The translations under genes and the position numbers were made by a program. From Micromonospora zingiberis (GTDB taxonomy: Bacteria > Actinomycetota > Actinomycetes > Mycobacteriales > Micromonosporaceae), in the NCBI RefSeq assembly GCF_004331455.1, contig NZ_SJJR01000003.1, positions 434,001 to 498,000 of the forward strand: a stretch of 64,000 nt of DNA, given 5' to 3'. Below, in pieces: positions 24,494 to 39,782 of this stretch; position 1 is the first letter of the stretch; each line of letters opens with the position of its first letter. Below the pieces are notes generated by a model that saw nothing but the letters and a program-made list of their open reading frames with translations, was not told the DNA's origin and did not search any database.

Positions 24494-25179
24494 TCGCGCT
24501 CGTCCGGTTCCGGCTGGTGGGCTTCCTGCGTACCGGACGGGCGCTGGCACCGGTCCTGGCGGGCCTGCTCACGCTGGGCATCCTCTACGGCGGCGGTCGC
24601 GCCGAGCCGGCCGAGGCCTACGGAGTGTCGGCGGTGGTGCTCTTCCCGGTCCTGGCCTGGCAGACCAAGATCCTGTTGGACGTGGAGCCGGACGTGCAGC
24701 GCCGGCTGGCCCTGGTCGCGGTCGGGCCGGCCCGGGAACGGGCGGCCGGTCTGCTGGCCGCGGCGACCGCCGGCCTCGGCCTGGTCGTGGTGGCGCTGGC
24801 GGTGCCGTGGCTGGTCGGTGGGGTGGCCACCCCGACCGGACCGGAAGACCGGTCGATCGCCGCCGGCCTGGCGCTCGGCCTCTGGGCCCACCTGCTCGCC
24901 CTGCCGGCCGCCGTGGCGCTCGGCGCCCTGGCCAGCCGGGTGATCACCCGCACCGCCGGGTACGGCGTGGCGGTGCTCGCCCTCGGTGTGGTCCTCGCGC
25001 TGGTGCTCGGCCTCGCCGGCCCGGCGCTGGGGTGGCTGGCACCGCCGCTGCTGCCCACCGCCCGGGCCCTGGCCGGGTCGCTCTCGGTGACGACCGCAGC
25101 GCTGTTGACCGGTTGGGCGTTGCTCTGGGCGTGGATGGCCCTGGCCGGTTACCTCCAGGCGCGGCACCGCCGCGCCTGA
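24490..25179 (+). CDS. ABC transporter permease-like membrane protein
   Basis: 229 residues with about six hydrophobic helices and little else conserved: LVRFRLVGFLRTGRALAPVLAGLLTLGILY, a cytoplasmic loop WQTKILLDVEPDVQRRLALVAVG where ABC-2 permeases contact the ATPase, then four further helices. The GTG at 24490 overlaps the ATPase stop (GTGA), so the two are coupled and presumably form one transporter. The substrate is unknown. Its place between rplA and rplJ separates the L11 and L10 operons. Confidence 0.78.
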   Translation: MIALVRFRLVGFLRTGRALAPVLAGLLTLGILYGGGRAEPAEAYGVSAVVLFPVLAWQTKILLDVEPDVQRRLALVAVGPARERAAGLLAAATAGLGLVVVALAVPWLVGGVATPTGPEDRSIAAGLALGLWAHLLALPAAVALGALASRVITRTAGYGVAVLALGVVLALVLGLAGPALGWLAPPLLPTARALAGSLSVTTAALLTGWALLWAWMALAGYLQARHRRA

Positions 25180-25219
25180 CGTCGGTCGCGGCTGGTGAGG
25201 GAGCACACTCCGGGGCGAT

Positions 25220-25249
25220 TTGGTGGCTACCGCGAGTAGGGCGTAACCT
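25220..25249 (+). promoter_or_regulatory. Promoter candidate for rplJL
   Basis: TTGGTG (25220-25225), 18-bp spacer, TAACCT (25244-25249); predicts an mRNA leader of about 245 nt before rplJ. Confidence 0.6.
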
Positions 25250-25255
25250 AGGCGC

Positions 25256-25504
25256 GGAGTTACACCCAGAGACCGCTGGTCACCGTGCCCTGGCACGGTC
25301 GAAGGTCCCGCGAAGACGGGCGACCCGCGCAGGGCGGCAAGCGAACATCGGCAGCATCCTGCGGTCCGCCGACTGCGGTGATCGAGGCCCTTCTCGCCCC
25401 GTGCGCCCTGCGCCGGGGCTTTTCTGTTGTCGCGATGCCCTCGCTCCAGCCGCAGGCGACCGCCTGCGCTGGTGACCGGCCTCGAGCAACGAGAGAGGAG
25501 GGAC
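25256..25504 (+). promoter_or_regulatory. L10-type rplJL leader RNA with attenuator
   Basis: The 325-bp gap before rplJ holds a structured leader. Bases 25300-25380 can fold into several GC stems typical of the region bound by the L10(L12)4 complex, and 25396-25424 forms GCCCCG...CGGGGC with an inner GCG/CGC stem followed by TTTTCT, an intrinsic terminator about 80 bp before the start codon. In other bacteria excess L10-L12 represses through such a leader. The assignment rests on position and the terminator; the kink-turn was not resolved by eye. Confidence 0.65.
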
Positions 25505-26050
25505 ATGGCGGACAAGCCGATCCGGGCCGACAAGGCCACGGCTGTTGCTGAGCTGACCGAGAGCTTCCGCAGCGCGGGTGCCACCGTGCTGACCGAGTAC
25601 CGCGGTCTGACGGTTTCCCAGCTCACCCAGCTGCGGCGCTCGCTCGGTAAGGAGACCAGCTACACGGTCGCCAAGAACACGCTGGCCAAGCGTGCTGCGG
25701 CGGACGCGGGCATTTCCGGCCTCGACGAGCTGTTCACCGGTCCTACCGCGCTGACTTTCGTTTCGGGCGACGTCGTCGAGGCGGCGAAGGGGCTTCGCGA
25801 CTTCGCGAAGGCCAACCCGAAGCTCGTCATCAAGGGCGGTGTCTTCGAGGGCAAGGCCATTTCCGCGGCCGAGGTCACGAAGCTCGCCGACCTGGAGTCC
25901 CGTGAGGTGCTGCTGGCCAAGCTGGCCGGCGCGATGAAGGGCAACCTGAGCAAGGCCGCGGCCCTGTTCCAGGCCCCGCTGTCGAAGACCGCCCGCCTGG
26001 CGGCCGCCCTGCAGGACAAGCGCGAGAAGGAAGGCGCCGAGGCGGCCTGA
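25505..26050 (+). CDS. rplJ: 50S ribosomal protein L10
   Basis: 181 residues. Stalk base protein that anchors L7/L12 dimers. Seen: [63 protein letters not shown] and the long C-terminal helix for L12 binding ([30 protein letters not shown]). The ATG follows GAGAGGAGG. It is 55 bp upstream of rplL, with which it forms one operon under the leader described above. Confidence 0.96.
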   Translation: MADKPIRADKATAVAELTESFRSAGATVLTEYRGLTVSQLTQLRRSLGKETSYTVAKNTLAKRAAADAGISGLDELFTGPTALTFVSGDVVEAAKGLRDFAKANPKLVIKGGVFEGKAISAAEVTKLADLESREVLLAKLAGAMKGNLSKAAALFQAPLSKTARLAAALQDKREKEGAEAA

Positions 26051-26105
26051 GGCCGCGCGGCGCACCCACGTTCTTAGTTAAACCTTTCAGGAAAGGACGC
26101 CAGAC

Positions 26106-26495
26106 ATGGCGAAGCTCAGCACCGACGAGCTGCTCGACGCGTTCAAGGAGATGACGCTGATCGAGCTCTCCGAGTTCGTGAAGCAGTTCGAGGAGACCTT
26201 CGAGGTCACCGCCGCCGCTCCGGCGGCGATGATGGTGGCGGGCCCGGCCGGCGGTGGCGCCGCTGCCGAGGCCGAGCCGGAGAAGGACGAGTTCGACGTC
26301 GTCCTCGAGGCCGACGGCGGCAAGAAGATCCAGGTCATCAAGGTCGTGCGTGAGCTGACCGGCCTGGGCCTCAAGGAGGCCAAGGACGCGGTCGAGTCCG
26401 CGCCGAAGGCCATCCTGGAGAAGGTCAACAAGGAGACCGCCGAGAAGGCCAAGGCCAAGCTCGAGGGTGAGGGCGCCAAGGTCACCCTCAAGTGA
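26106..26495 (+). CDS. rplL: 50S ribosomal protein L7/L12
   Basis: 129 residues: N-terminal dimerisation domain ([20 protein letters not shown]), Ala/Gly hinge ([20 protein letters not shown]) and the C-terminal factor-binding domain ([39 protein letters not shown]). It recruits EF-G, EF-Tu and IF2. The ATG at 26106 follows GGAAAGGA. A 16-bp hairpin 53 bp downstream ends the operon. Confidence 0.97.
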   Translation: MAKLSTDELLDAFKEMTLIELSEFVKQFEETFEVTAAAPAAMMVAGPAGGGAAAEAEPEKDEFDVVLEADGGKKIQVIKVVRELTGLGLKEAKDAVESAPKAILEKVNKETAEKAKAKLEGEGAKVTLK

Positions 26496-26548
26496 CCTGA
26501 GCACCACCTGGTCGTCCCGGCCGACGTGAGCCGGGGCACACCATGTCG

Positions 26549-26588
26549 CGGCGGGCGGCGATCCAATCAGACGGATCGCCGCCCGCCG
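26549..26588. terminator. Terminator after rplL
   Basis: Perfect 16-bp stem: arms 26549-26564 (CGGCGGGCGGCGATCC) and 26573-26588, loop AATCAGAC. Confidence 0.82.
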
Positions 26589-26909
26589 TGCTCGTGGACC
26601 GGGGTGTGACCGGGCATGAGCAGGCCGTGGACCTGACGGTCGGATCCGGTGACCCGCCAGGTGGACTAGCCCGTCGGTGGGAAAGAGCAGGGGATGACAA
26701 GCTCGGCCCTTGACGCGACCCTGGGCTGACAGGCACGCTGGCATCAGCAAGACCTTCCGCGCTTGCGACGGCCACCGCGTGGGTAGATCAACGGCAGCAC
26801 CACAGCCGCGGACACCCGAGCGGCCGGCGGGAACGTTGCGTTCCGAGCGGTCCGGTGCGACCCGGTCAGGGTCCCGAGACCAGTTTCCGCAACGTCCTGC
26901 GGGGTGGGC
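26589..26909. other. Gap upstream of rpoB
   Basis: No gene seen. It holds a possible weak distal promoter (TTGACG 26710-26715, 18-bp spacer, CACGCT 26734-26739) and a small GGAAC/GTTCC hairpin near 26840. The 571-bp rplL-rpoB gap is long enough for several promoters, as known upstream of rpoB in other actinobacteria. Confidence 0.4.
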
Positions 26910-26938
26910 TGGACAGCGGTTAGCCTCTCGGCTACACT
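26910..26938 (+). promoter_or_regulatory. Main promoter candidate for rpoBC
   Basis: TGGACA (26910-26915), exact 17-bp spacer, TACACT (26933-26938). It predicts a leader of about 120 nt to the TTG start at 27067. A further TTGACC at 26962 lacks a good -10. Confidence 0.72.
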
Positions 26939-27066
26939 GCTAGTTTGCGCTGCCTTCCGACTTGACCCCTGCTCGGAAATGTCCGGTTATGGATATTTTC
27001 TGGTGGGGTCATTGGAGTGCACGCGTACCAGCCGTTCTGCAGCACCGGTCCTCGGAAGGACGCATC

Positions 27067-30000
27067 TTGGCAGCTTCCCGCCCTGCGAAGACCAGTCGTA
27101 CGTCGAGCGCATTCGCTCCCCGCCGAGTTTCCTTCGGCCGGATCACCGAACACCTCGAGGTCCCCAACCTCCTCGCCATTCAGAACGAGTCCTTCGACTG
27201 GCTCGTCGGCAACGAGGCTTGGCAGGGCCGGTCGGCGGACGACCCGCACGCACGATCGGGTCTCGCGGAAATTCTCGACGAGATCAGTCCCATTGAGGAC
27301 TTTTCCGGCACCATGTCGCTTTCCTTCTCCGCCCCGCGCTTCGACGAGGTCAAGGCCTCGATCGAGGAGTGCAAGGAGAAGGACCTCACCTACTGCGCGC
27401 CACTGTTCGTGACCGCGGAGTTCACCAACAACACCACCGGCGAGATCAAGAGCCAGACGGTGTTCATGGGTGACTTCCCGATGATGACGCCGAAGGGCAC
27501 CTTCATCATCAACGGCACCGAGCGCGTGGTGGTCAGCCAGCTCGTCCGCTCGCCGGGCGTCTACTTCGACAAGCAGCCGGACAAGACCTCCGACCGCGAC
27601 CTCTCCAGCGTCAAGGTCATCCCGAGCCGGGGTGCCTGGCTGGAGTTCGACATCGACAAGCGCGACACGGTCGGCGTCCGCATCGACCGCAAGCGTCGGC
27701 AGGCCGTCACGGTGCTGCTCAAGGCCATCGGATGGTCGGCCGAGCGGATCCGTGAGAAGTTCGGCTGGTCCGAGCTGATGATGACCACGCTCGAGAAGGA
27801 TCACATCGCCGGCCAGGACGAGGCGCTACTCGACATCTACCGGAAGCTGCGCCCTGGCGAGCCGCCGACCCGCGAGAACGCCCAGACCCTGCTCGACAAC
27901 CTCTTCTTCAACCCGAAGCGGTACGACGTCGCCAAGGTCGGTCGGTACAAGTTCAACAAGAAGCTCGAAGTCGGCGTACCGATCACCACGGGCACGCTGA
28001 CCGAGGACGACATCGTCGCCACCGTGGAATACCTCTGCCGGCTGCACGCCGGTGAGGAAGGCTACGAGGCCGACGACATCGACCACTTCGGCAACCGGCG
28101 GCTGCGTACCGTGGGCGAGCTGATCCAGAACCAGGTTCGGGTCGGCCTGTCCCGGATGGAGCGGGTCGTCCGCGAGCGGATGACCACTCAGGACGTCGAG
28201 GCGATCACGCCGCAGACCCTGATCAACATCCGCCCCGTGGTGGCCGCGATCCGGGAGTTCTTCGGCACCTCGCAGCTGTCCCAGTTCATGGACCAGACCA
28301 ACCCGCTGGCGGGCCTGACCCACCGGCGCCGGCTGAGCGCGCTCGGCCCGGGTGGTCTGTCCCGGGAGCGGGCCGGCTTCGAGGTCCGCGACGTGCACCC
28401 GTCCCACTACGGCCGGATGTGCCCGATCGAGACGCCGGAAGGCCCGAACATCGGCCTGATCGGCGCGCTGTCCACCTTCGCCCGGGTCAACCCGTTCGGC
28501 TTCATCGAGACGCCGTACCGGAAGGTCGTCGACGGTCGGGTCACCGACCAGATCGACTACCTGACCGCGGACGAGGAGGACCGGTTCGTCAAGGCGCAGG
28601 CCAACGCGCCGCTGCGGGCCGACGGCTCGTTCGCCGAGGACCGTGTCCTGGTCCGCCGTAAGGGCGGCGAGACCGAGGACGTCGCGCCCGGCGCGGTGGA
28701 CTACATGGACGTGTCGCCGCGGCAGATGACCTCGGTCGCGACCGCGATGATCCCGTTCCTGGAGCACGACGACGCGAACCGGGCCCTGATGGGCGCCAAC
28801 ATGCAGCGTCAGGCGGTGCCGCTGGTCAAGGCGGAGTCGCCGCTGGTCGGCACCGGCATGGAGTACCGTGCCGCCGTCGACGCCGGTGACGTGGTGGTGG
28901 CCGAGGTCGGTGGCGTGGTCGAGGACCTCTGCGCCGACTACATCACGGTGCACCAGGACGACGGCCACCGCCGGACGTACCTGCTGCACAAGTTCCGCCG
29001 CTCCAACGCCGGCTCCTGCGTCAACCAGAAGCCGGTGGTCTTCGAGGGCGACCGGGTCGAGGCCGGCCAGGTCATCGCCGACGGTCCGTGCACCGACGAG
29101 GGCGAGATGGCGCTCGGGCGCAACCTGCTCGTGGCGTTCATGACCTGGGAGGGCCACAACTACGAGGACGCGATCATCCTGTCGCAGCGCCTCGTGCAGC
29201 AGGACGTGCTCACCTCGATCCACATCGAGGAGCACGAGGTCGACGCCCGGGACACCAAGCTCGGCCCGGAGGAGATCACCCGCGACATCCCGAACGTCAG
29301 CGAGGAGATGCTCGCCGACCTCGACGAGCGCGGCATCATCCGGATCGGCGCCGAGGTCGTCCCCGGCGACATCCTGGTCGGCAAGGTCACTCCGAAGGGT
29401 GAGACCGAGCTGACCCCGGAGGAGCGGCTGCTCCGCGCGATCTTCGGCGAGAAGGCGCGTGAGGTTCGGGACACCTCGCTGAAGGTGCCGCACGGTGAGA
29501 CCGGCACGGTCATCGGCGTGCGTACCTTCTCCCGCGAGGACGGCGACGAGTTGCCGCCGGGCGTCAACGAGCTGGTCCGGGTCTACGTCGCCCAGAAGCG
29601 GAAGATCCAGGACGGCGACAAGCTCGCCGGCCGGCACGGCAACAAGGGCGTCATCTCCAAGATCCTGCCGGTCGAGGACATGCCGTTCCTGGAGGACGGC
29701 ACCCCGGTCGACATCGTGCTCAACCCGCTGGGTGTGCCGAGCCGGATGAACATCGGCCAGGTGCTGGAGACCCACCTCGGCTGGGTGGCCAAGACGGGCT
29801 GGCAGGTCGAGGGCGACGACGCCGAGTGGAAGCGTCAGCTCCAGGGGATCGGTGCGGACACCTCCGAGCCGGACACCAACGTGGCCACGCCGGTCTTCGA
29901 CGGTGCCCGTGAGGAGGAGATCTCCGGTCTGCTCGCGTCGACCCTGCCCAACCGGGACGGCAAGCAGCTGATCGGGGCCAGCGGCAAGGCGCAGCTGTTC

Positions 30001-30498
30001 GACGGCCGCTCCGGCGAGCCGCTGCCGGACCCGATCGCCGTCGGCTACATCTACATCCTCAAGCTCAACCACCTGGTCGATGACAAGATCCACGCTCGGT
30101 CGACCGGCCCGTACTCGATGATCACGCAGCAGCCGCTGGGTGGTAAGGCACAGTTCGGTGGCCAGCGCTTCGGTGAGATGGAGTGCTGGGCGATGCAGGC
30201 CTACGGCGCCGCGTACGCGCTGCAGGAGCTGTTGACGATCAAGTCCGACGACGTCCTCGGCCGGGTCAAGGTCTACGAGGCCATCGTCAAGGGCGAGAAC
30301 ATCCCCGAGCCGGGCATTCCGGAGTCGTTCAAGGTGCTGCTCAAGGAGCTGCAGTCGCTGTGCCTCAACGTCGAGGTGCTCTCCAGCGACGGTGTGGCCC
30401 TGGAGATGCGCGAGACCGACGACGAGGTGTTCCGGGCCGCGGAGGAACTGGGCATCGACCTTTCCCGGCGTGAGCCGAGCTCGGTCGAGGAAGTGTGA
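27067..30498 (+). CDS. rpoB: DNA-directed RNA polymerase subunit beta
   Basis: 1143 residues. The start is TTG at 27067 ([14 protein letters not shown]), after GGAAGGA at normal spacing; the same TTG-GCA-GC/GA start is used by mycobacterial rpoB. Conserved blocks include [10 protein letters not shown], the rifampicin region [20 protein letters not shown] with [57 protein letters not shown], and the C-terminal [26 protein letters not shown]. Relative to E. coli, residues 518 and 522 are Thr (codon 411) and Ala (codon 415) instead of Asn and Ser, while D516, H526 and S531 equivalents are kept. It is followed by a hairpin and rpoC. Confidence 0.97.
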   Translation: MAASRPAKTSRTSSAFAPRRVSFGRITEHLEVPNLLAIQNESFDWLVGNEAWQGRSADDPHARSGLAEILDEISPIEDFSGTMSLSFSAPRFDEVKASIEECKEKDLTYCAPLFVTAEFTNNTTGEIKSQTVFMGDFPMMTPKGTFIINGTERVVVSQLVRSPGVYFDKQPDKTSDRDLSSVKVIPSRGAWLEFDIDKRDTVGVRIDRKRRQAVTVLLKAIGWSAERIREKFGWSELMMTTLEKDHIAGQDEALLDIYRKLRPGEPPTRENAQTLLDNLFFNPKRYDVAKVGRYKFNKKLEVGVPITTGTLTEDDIVATVEYLCRLHAGEEGYEADDIDHFGNRRLRTVGELIQNQVRVGLSRMERVVRERMTTQDVEAITPQTLINIRPVVAAIREFFGTSQLSQFMDQTNPLAGLTHRRRLSALGPGGLSRERAGFEVRDVHPSHYGRMCPIETPEGPNIGLIGALSTFARVNPFGFIETPYRKVVDGRVTDQIDYLTADEEDRFVKAQANAPLRADGSFAEDRVLVRRKGGETEDVAPGAVDYMDVSPRQMTSVATAMIPFLEHDDANRALMGANMQRQAVPLVKAESPLVGTGMEYRAAVDAGDVVVAEVGGVVEDLCADYITVHQDDGHRRTYLLHKFRRSNAGSCVNQKPVVFEGDRVEAGQVIADGPCTDEGEMALGRNLLVAFMTWEGHNYEDAIILSQRLVQQDVLTSIHIEEHEVDARDTKLGPEEITRDIPNVSEEMLADLDERGIIRIGAEVVPGDILVGKVTPKGETELTPEERLLRAIFGEKAREVRDTSLKVPHGETGTVIGVRTFSREDGDELPPGVNELVRVYVAQKRKIQDGDKLAGRHGNKGVISKILPVEDMPFLEDGTPVDIVLNPLGVPSRMNIGQVLETHLGWVAKTGWQVEGDDAEWKRQLQGIGADTSEPDTNVATPVFDGAREEEISGLLASTLPNRDGKQLIGASGKAQLFDGRSGEPLPDPIAVGYIYILKLNHLVDDKIHARSTGPYSMITQQPLGGKAQFGGQRFGEMECWAMQAYGAAYALQELLTIKSDDVLGRVKVYEAIVKGENIPEPGIPESFKVLLKELQSLCLNVEVLSSDGVALEMRETDDEVFRAAEELGIDLSRREPSSVEEV

Positions 30499-30504
30499 CG
30501 TTGG

Positions 30505-30575
30505 GGTTTCGGGGCGGGGCAACCCACTCCGGGCGGTCAGTTTGATCCCTGTGTGGGTCACCCCGCCCCGAAACC
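30505..30575 (+). promoter_or_regulatory. Long hairpin in the rpoB-rpoC gap
   Basis: 15-bp perfect outer stem (30505-30519 GGTTTCGGGGCGGGG with 30561-30575), a symmetric 2x2 internal loop, then ACCCAC/GTGGGT (30522-30527/30553-30558) and a 25-nt loop. It fills most of the 126-bp spacer and may be a partial terminator or an RNase processing site. No T-run follows. Confidence 0.6.
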
Positions 30576-30624
30576 AAACCCGGTGAGCTGCTGACGCAAC
30601 AAGCGACGTGTGAGGGAATTGAAC

Positions 30625-34512
<3,888 letters not shown>

Positions 34513-34530
34513 GCCATAGGCACTGACGAC

Positions 34531-34558
34531 GAGGCCCCCGGCAACTGCCGGGGGCCTC
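34531..34558. terminator. Terminator after rpoC
   Basis: 12-bp stem GAGGCCCCCGGC/GCCGGGGGCCTC (34531-34542, 34547-34558) with a 4-nt loop, 18 bp after the stop codon. Confidence 0.85.
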
Positions 34559-34618
34559 GCTGTCCCTACCGGCGGCCATGCGTCAACCGATCCACCCTTC
34601 GGGGGGCATGATGGAGGC

Positions 34619-34990
34619 ATGACGACCGCCGCCGGACCCATGCCGGTCGCCCCACCGGGATCGCCCCGGCACCCGCTCGACCCGGACCCGACGCGGGCCA
34701 CGAAGGCACGGGCGGTATTCGCGCTCGGTCTGATGGGCGCGCTGACCGGACTGCTCATCGGGGGAGTGGTACCGGCCACGGTGGCCCTGCAACTGGCCCG
34801 TCAGGCGCGCCGCGAGGCGTACGCATCGGAGGGTTTTCTCACCGGCGCGGCCTGGCTGCGGCGAGGGGAGAGCCTGGCCTGGACGGGCCTGGCGCTGGCC
34901 GCGGTGACGGTGGTCGCCGCGGTGGTGGTCGGCGTGATCCGCCTTGCCGAGGCACCCTACGGCCACGACTTCGCGCCGAATGTCGACTAG
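34619..34990 (+). CDS. Small membrane protein, hypothetical
   Basis: 123 residues with two hydrophobic segments (about 31-58, ARAVFALGLMGALTGLLIGGVVPATVALQL, and about 87-110, LAWTGLALAAVTVVAAVVVGVI) and a Pro-rich head. The loop QARREAYASEGFLTGAAWLRRGES is basic. The layout resembles DUF4190-type small proteins, as does the next gene. GGAGG lies almost on the ATG (34614-34618 region), so the start could be ATG 34640 or a coupled restart after a tiny upstream frame (34608, MMEA, whose stop overlaps this ATG). Function unknown. Confidence 0.68.
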   Translation: MTTAAGPMPVAPPGSPRHPLDPDPTRATKARAVFALGLMGALTGLLIGGVVPATVALQLARQARREAYASEGFLTGAAWLRRGESLAWTGLALAAVTVVAAVVVGVIRLAEAPYGHDFAPNVD

Positions 34991-35196
34991 CCAGCTCCCG
35001 CCCGGCGCCGGCGGCGCCTGGTCCAGCCCCGGGTCACGCCGGACCTTCGAGCCGTGAACCGGATCCCCGCCCGGTAGGTGTTCGGGCGCTCGCCGCGCCT
35101 GGCGTCCTGTCCCGCGCCGCAGACCGATGGGCTGATCGACGACGGTAGCCTGAGGTTGTCCGCCGCGCGGTGGTGGACGCCGATGAGGAGGATCCT

Positions 35197-36009
35197 GTGA
35201 CGGAACCGGCGCGTCCCGAGAGCGGCGAGCCCGCTCAGCCCACCGCCGGGCGCCCGGAGGCCGACCCACCGGGACCGAGCGAGTGGGCACCGCCGGGACC
35301 CGCGCCGGCAAACCTCCCGACCGGGTACGCGCCGCCCCCACCCGCCGCTACGTCGCCGCCCGCGCCTGGCACCCTCACCCCGCCCGCGCCTGGCTCGTTC
35401 GCCCCGGCTGCGCCGGGTCCGCCGCCGGAGGCATTCGGAGCGCCGCCGGGGGCGTTCGGCGCGTCGCCAACTCCGCCCGGGGCGCCGCATTTCGGGCCGT
35501 CGGTGGTCGTGCCCGGCACGCCGCCGAGCGGGCCGGGTCTCGGGCCACCACCGGGCGGGTACCCCGGTCCGGGCTGGGGCGCCGGCCCCGTCCCGCCGGC
35601 ACAGGACCGCCCCCGGCCGCCGAAGCGGGTGGAGCCGGTACCCGGCACTCCGTACGCGATGGTGCATCTCGACGTGCCACCGGTCACCTCGGGCCTGGCG
35701 GTCGGTTCGCTGGTCGCCGGGATCATCTCCATCCTGGTGTCGTTCCTGGTCGTCTGCGTGGGTGCGGTGGGCGGCGGACCGAGCGGTGTCCTGGCCGCCG
35801 GTTCCTTCGCCACCCTGGGCGGCCTCACCGGGGCCGGCGCCATCGTCGCCGGTCTGCTGGGCTCGCGTCAGATCCGGCGGCCGGCACCTCCGCCAGCGGT
35901 CCGGTTCACCGGCCGCGGTCTCGCGATCGCCGGGATCAGCTGCGGCGGGGTAGGACTGCTGCTGAGCCTGCTGGGCGTGGGCCTTGCCCTCCTGCTGACG
36001 CTGGCCTGA
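35197..36009 (+). CDS. Proline-rich membrane protein, DUF4190-like C-terminus
   Basis: 270 residues. Residues 1-155 are a Pro/Gly/Ala-rich, probably disordered cytoplasmic region (PPAPGTLTPPAPGSFAPAAP and similar). The C-terminal ~100 residues carry two helical pairs: LAVGSLVAGIISILVSFLVVCVGAVGGGPSGVLAAGSFATLGG and GRGLAIAGISCGGVGLLLSLLGVGLALLL, with GSRQIRR between, the pattern of DUF4190 proteins. The GTG at 35197 was chosen for its GAGGAGG binding site; an earlier GTG at 35170 lacks one. Function is unknown. The last bases are partly duplicated downstream. Confidence 0.78.
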   Translation: MTEPARPESGEPAQPTAGRPEADPPGPSEWAPPGPAPANLPTGYAPPPPAATSPPAPGTLTPPAPGSFAPAAPGPPPEAFGAPPGAFGASPTPPGAPHFGPSVVVPGTPPSGPGLGPPPGGYPGPGWGAGPVPPAQDRPRPPKRVEPVPGTPYAMVHLDVPPVTSGLAVGSLVAGIISILVSFLVVCVGAVGGGPSGVLAAGSFATLGGLTGAGAIVAGLLGSRQIRRPAPPPAVRFTGRGLAIAGISCGGVGLLLSLLGVGLALLLTLA

Positions 36010-36090
36010 TCCCCCTGGTGGCCCGCCCTCGTCCGCCTGCTGACGCTGGCCCGAACAGCCGGCTGGCACTGGCCTGATTCGCCTGGTGGC
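35991..36090 (+). repeat. Partial duplication of the gene's 3' end
   Basis: CCTGCTGACGCTGGCC at 35991-36006 recurs at 36036-36051, and CTGGCCTGATCCCCCTGGTG (36001-36020) recurs with two or three changes at 36069-36088. The copies lie in the start of the rpsL leader region and code for nothing. Confidence 0.6.
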
Positions 36091-36218
36091 GCCGGCTCGG
36101 GGGTCGGCGGGCGGTTTCCGGCAGAGCCGGTACACTTGTGTCCGTAGGTGCCCATCACGGGCGGGCGGAGCGACGGAGCCGGTCGCCGGGCGGTGAGAAG
36201 TTCGGCGGGTCTCCCGTT

Positions 36219-36247
36219 TTGACCTGCGCGGCTGTGGTAGGTACTCT
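36219..36247 (+). promoter_or_regulatory. Promoter candidate for the str operon
   Basis: TTGACC (36219-36224), exact 17-bp spacer, TACTCT (36242-36247). Confidence 0.75.
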
Positions 36248-36416
36248 TTCCCCTTGTGCCCGGGCCAGCCCGGGCAACTCGTGCGTGCGCTGGATCCGGC
36301 ATCCGGATTCCGGAAGGCGCCACGACTGAGCCAAAGATCCGGCGTACGGATGCCCGTGTGCCGGTGACAAATCCCCCGGGGCTGCGCGCAAGCGTCGGAA
36401 CCGGGACCGTGAGCGG

Positions 36417-36436
36417 GCGACACGCCCGACCGCGGG
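36417..36436 (+). promoter_or_regulatory. Shared leader element, copy 1 (rpsL)
   Basis: GCGACACGCCCGACCGCGGG, identical to 41228-41247 in the rpsJ leader. It lies 113 bp before the rpsL start. Here it can pair as CCCG-ACC-GCG-GGT-(GC)-CGGG. Confidence 0.7.
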
Positions 36437-36549
36437 TGCCGGGACCTCCGCGAGGCGGCCCTGGTCGGAATGTAGGAGAGCCGGTCATCTGGTCGGCTAC
36501 GGCAGACGGCGCGGTCGCGACATGCGGCCGAAGGGAGCGGAGAAACCCG

Positions 36550-36924
<375 letters not shown>

Positions 36925-36925
36925 C

Positions 36926-37396
36926 ATGCCGCGTAAGGGACCCGCTCCGCGGAAGCCGCTGGTCGCTGACCCGGTGTACAACTCGCCGCTGGTCACCCAG
37001 TTGGTGAACAAGATCCTGCTTCGCGGCAAGCGTCAGCTCGCCGAGCGCATCGTGTACGCGGCCCTGGAGGGCTGCCGCGAGAAGTCCGGCACCGACCCGG
37101 TCGTCACCCTCAAGCGGGCGATGGACAACGTCAAGCCGACCCTTGAGGTCCGCAGCCGCCGCGTCGGTGGCGCGACCTACCAGGTTCCGGTCGAGGTCCG
37201 CCCCGCCCGGGCGACCACCCTGGGCCTGCGCTGGCTGGTCACCTACTCCCGCGCCCGGCGCGAGAAGACCATGATCGAGCGGCTGATGAACGAGCTGCTG
37301 GACGCGAGCAACGGCCTCGGCGCCGCCGTCAAGCGGCGTGAGGACACCCACAAGATGGCGGAGTCCAACAAGGCCTTCGCGCACTACCGCTGGTAA
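36926..37396 (+). CDS. rpsG: 30S ribosomal protein S7
   Basis: 156 residues, normal length. [58 protein letters not shown] and the C-terminal [13 protein letters not shown]. It nucleates 30S head assembly and contacts E-site tRNA. The ATG at 36926 follows AAGGAGAAGAG at the end of rpsL. A hairpin separates it from fusA. Confidence 0.97.
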   Translation: MPRKGPAPRKPLVADPVYNSPLVTQLVNKILLRGKRQLAERIVYAALEGCREKSGTDPVVTLKRAMDNVKPTLEVRSRRVGGATYQVPVEVRPARATTLGLRWLVTYSRARREKTMIERLMNELLDASNGLGAAVKRREDTHKMAESNKAFAHYRW

Positions 37397-37402
37397 CACC
37401 CT

Positions 37403-37431
37403 GGTCCCGGCGCCCAACCGGTGCCGGGACC
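37403..37431 (+). terminator. Hairpin in the rpsG-fusA gap
   Basis: GGTCCCGGCGCC (37403-37414) pairs with GGTGCCGGGACC (37420-37431) with one G-U, loop CAACC. It is inside the operon, so partial termination or an RNA processing site is more likely than full stop. Confidence 0.6.
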
Positions 37432-37471
37432 GCCACCAGTTGTGTCGGGACGACGATAAGTAGGGATTGAA

Positions 37472-39568
<2,097 letters not shown>

Positions 39569-39590
39569 CGTTCGTCTGAGCTGATCCGAC

Positions 39591-39634
39591 GGTGGTCGCG
39601 GGAGGGCTTCCCCGACCGCGACCACCTCGGTCGG
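39591..39634 (+). terminator. fusA-tuf hairpin with competing fold
   Basis: GGTGGTCGCGG (39591-39601) pairs with CCGCGACCACC (39616-39626), inner GGG/CCC. The right arm overlaps CCGACC (39612-39617), which can instead pair with GGTCGG (39629-39634). The two folds exclude each other. CCCGACCGCG (39611-39620) is also part of the element shared by the rpsL and rpsJ leaders. Confidence 0.6.
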
Positions 39635-39782
39635 ATTGTGTGAATTCCGGGCCTGTAGGCTTCATCGCCGCAGAACCCACAAAGCTCTCCGGTCGTTAGG
39701 CCGGAAAGGCTGTCGACAGAGTCCTAAGCGCCGACCTGGCGCACCGGGGCGAACGAACCAAGAAGTCCACAGGAGGACACCA

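Larger units (their letters stand above)
36091..36549 (+). promoter_or_regulatory. rpsL promoter region and long leader
   Basis: No gene. The leader after the promoter at 36219-36247 is about 295 nt. It contains the 20-nt element GCGACACGCCCGACCGCGGG at 36417-36436, which is repeated exactly before rpsJ. A lone -10-like TACACT sits at 36131-36136 without a fitting -35. Several GC stems are possible, including ACC/GGT with flanking CCCG/CGGG around the shared element. Confidence 0.6.

Noticed and set aside
26962..26997. TTGACC with GTTATG or GATATT as a second rpoB promoter
   Set aside because: Spacing or -10 match is poor for each combination.
36131..36136. TACACT as a second rpsL promoter
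   Set aside because: No acceptable -35 element at 16-19 bp upstream; kept only as a note.
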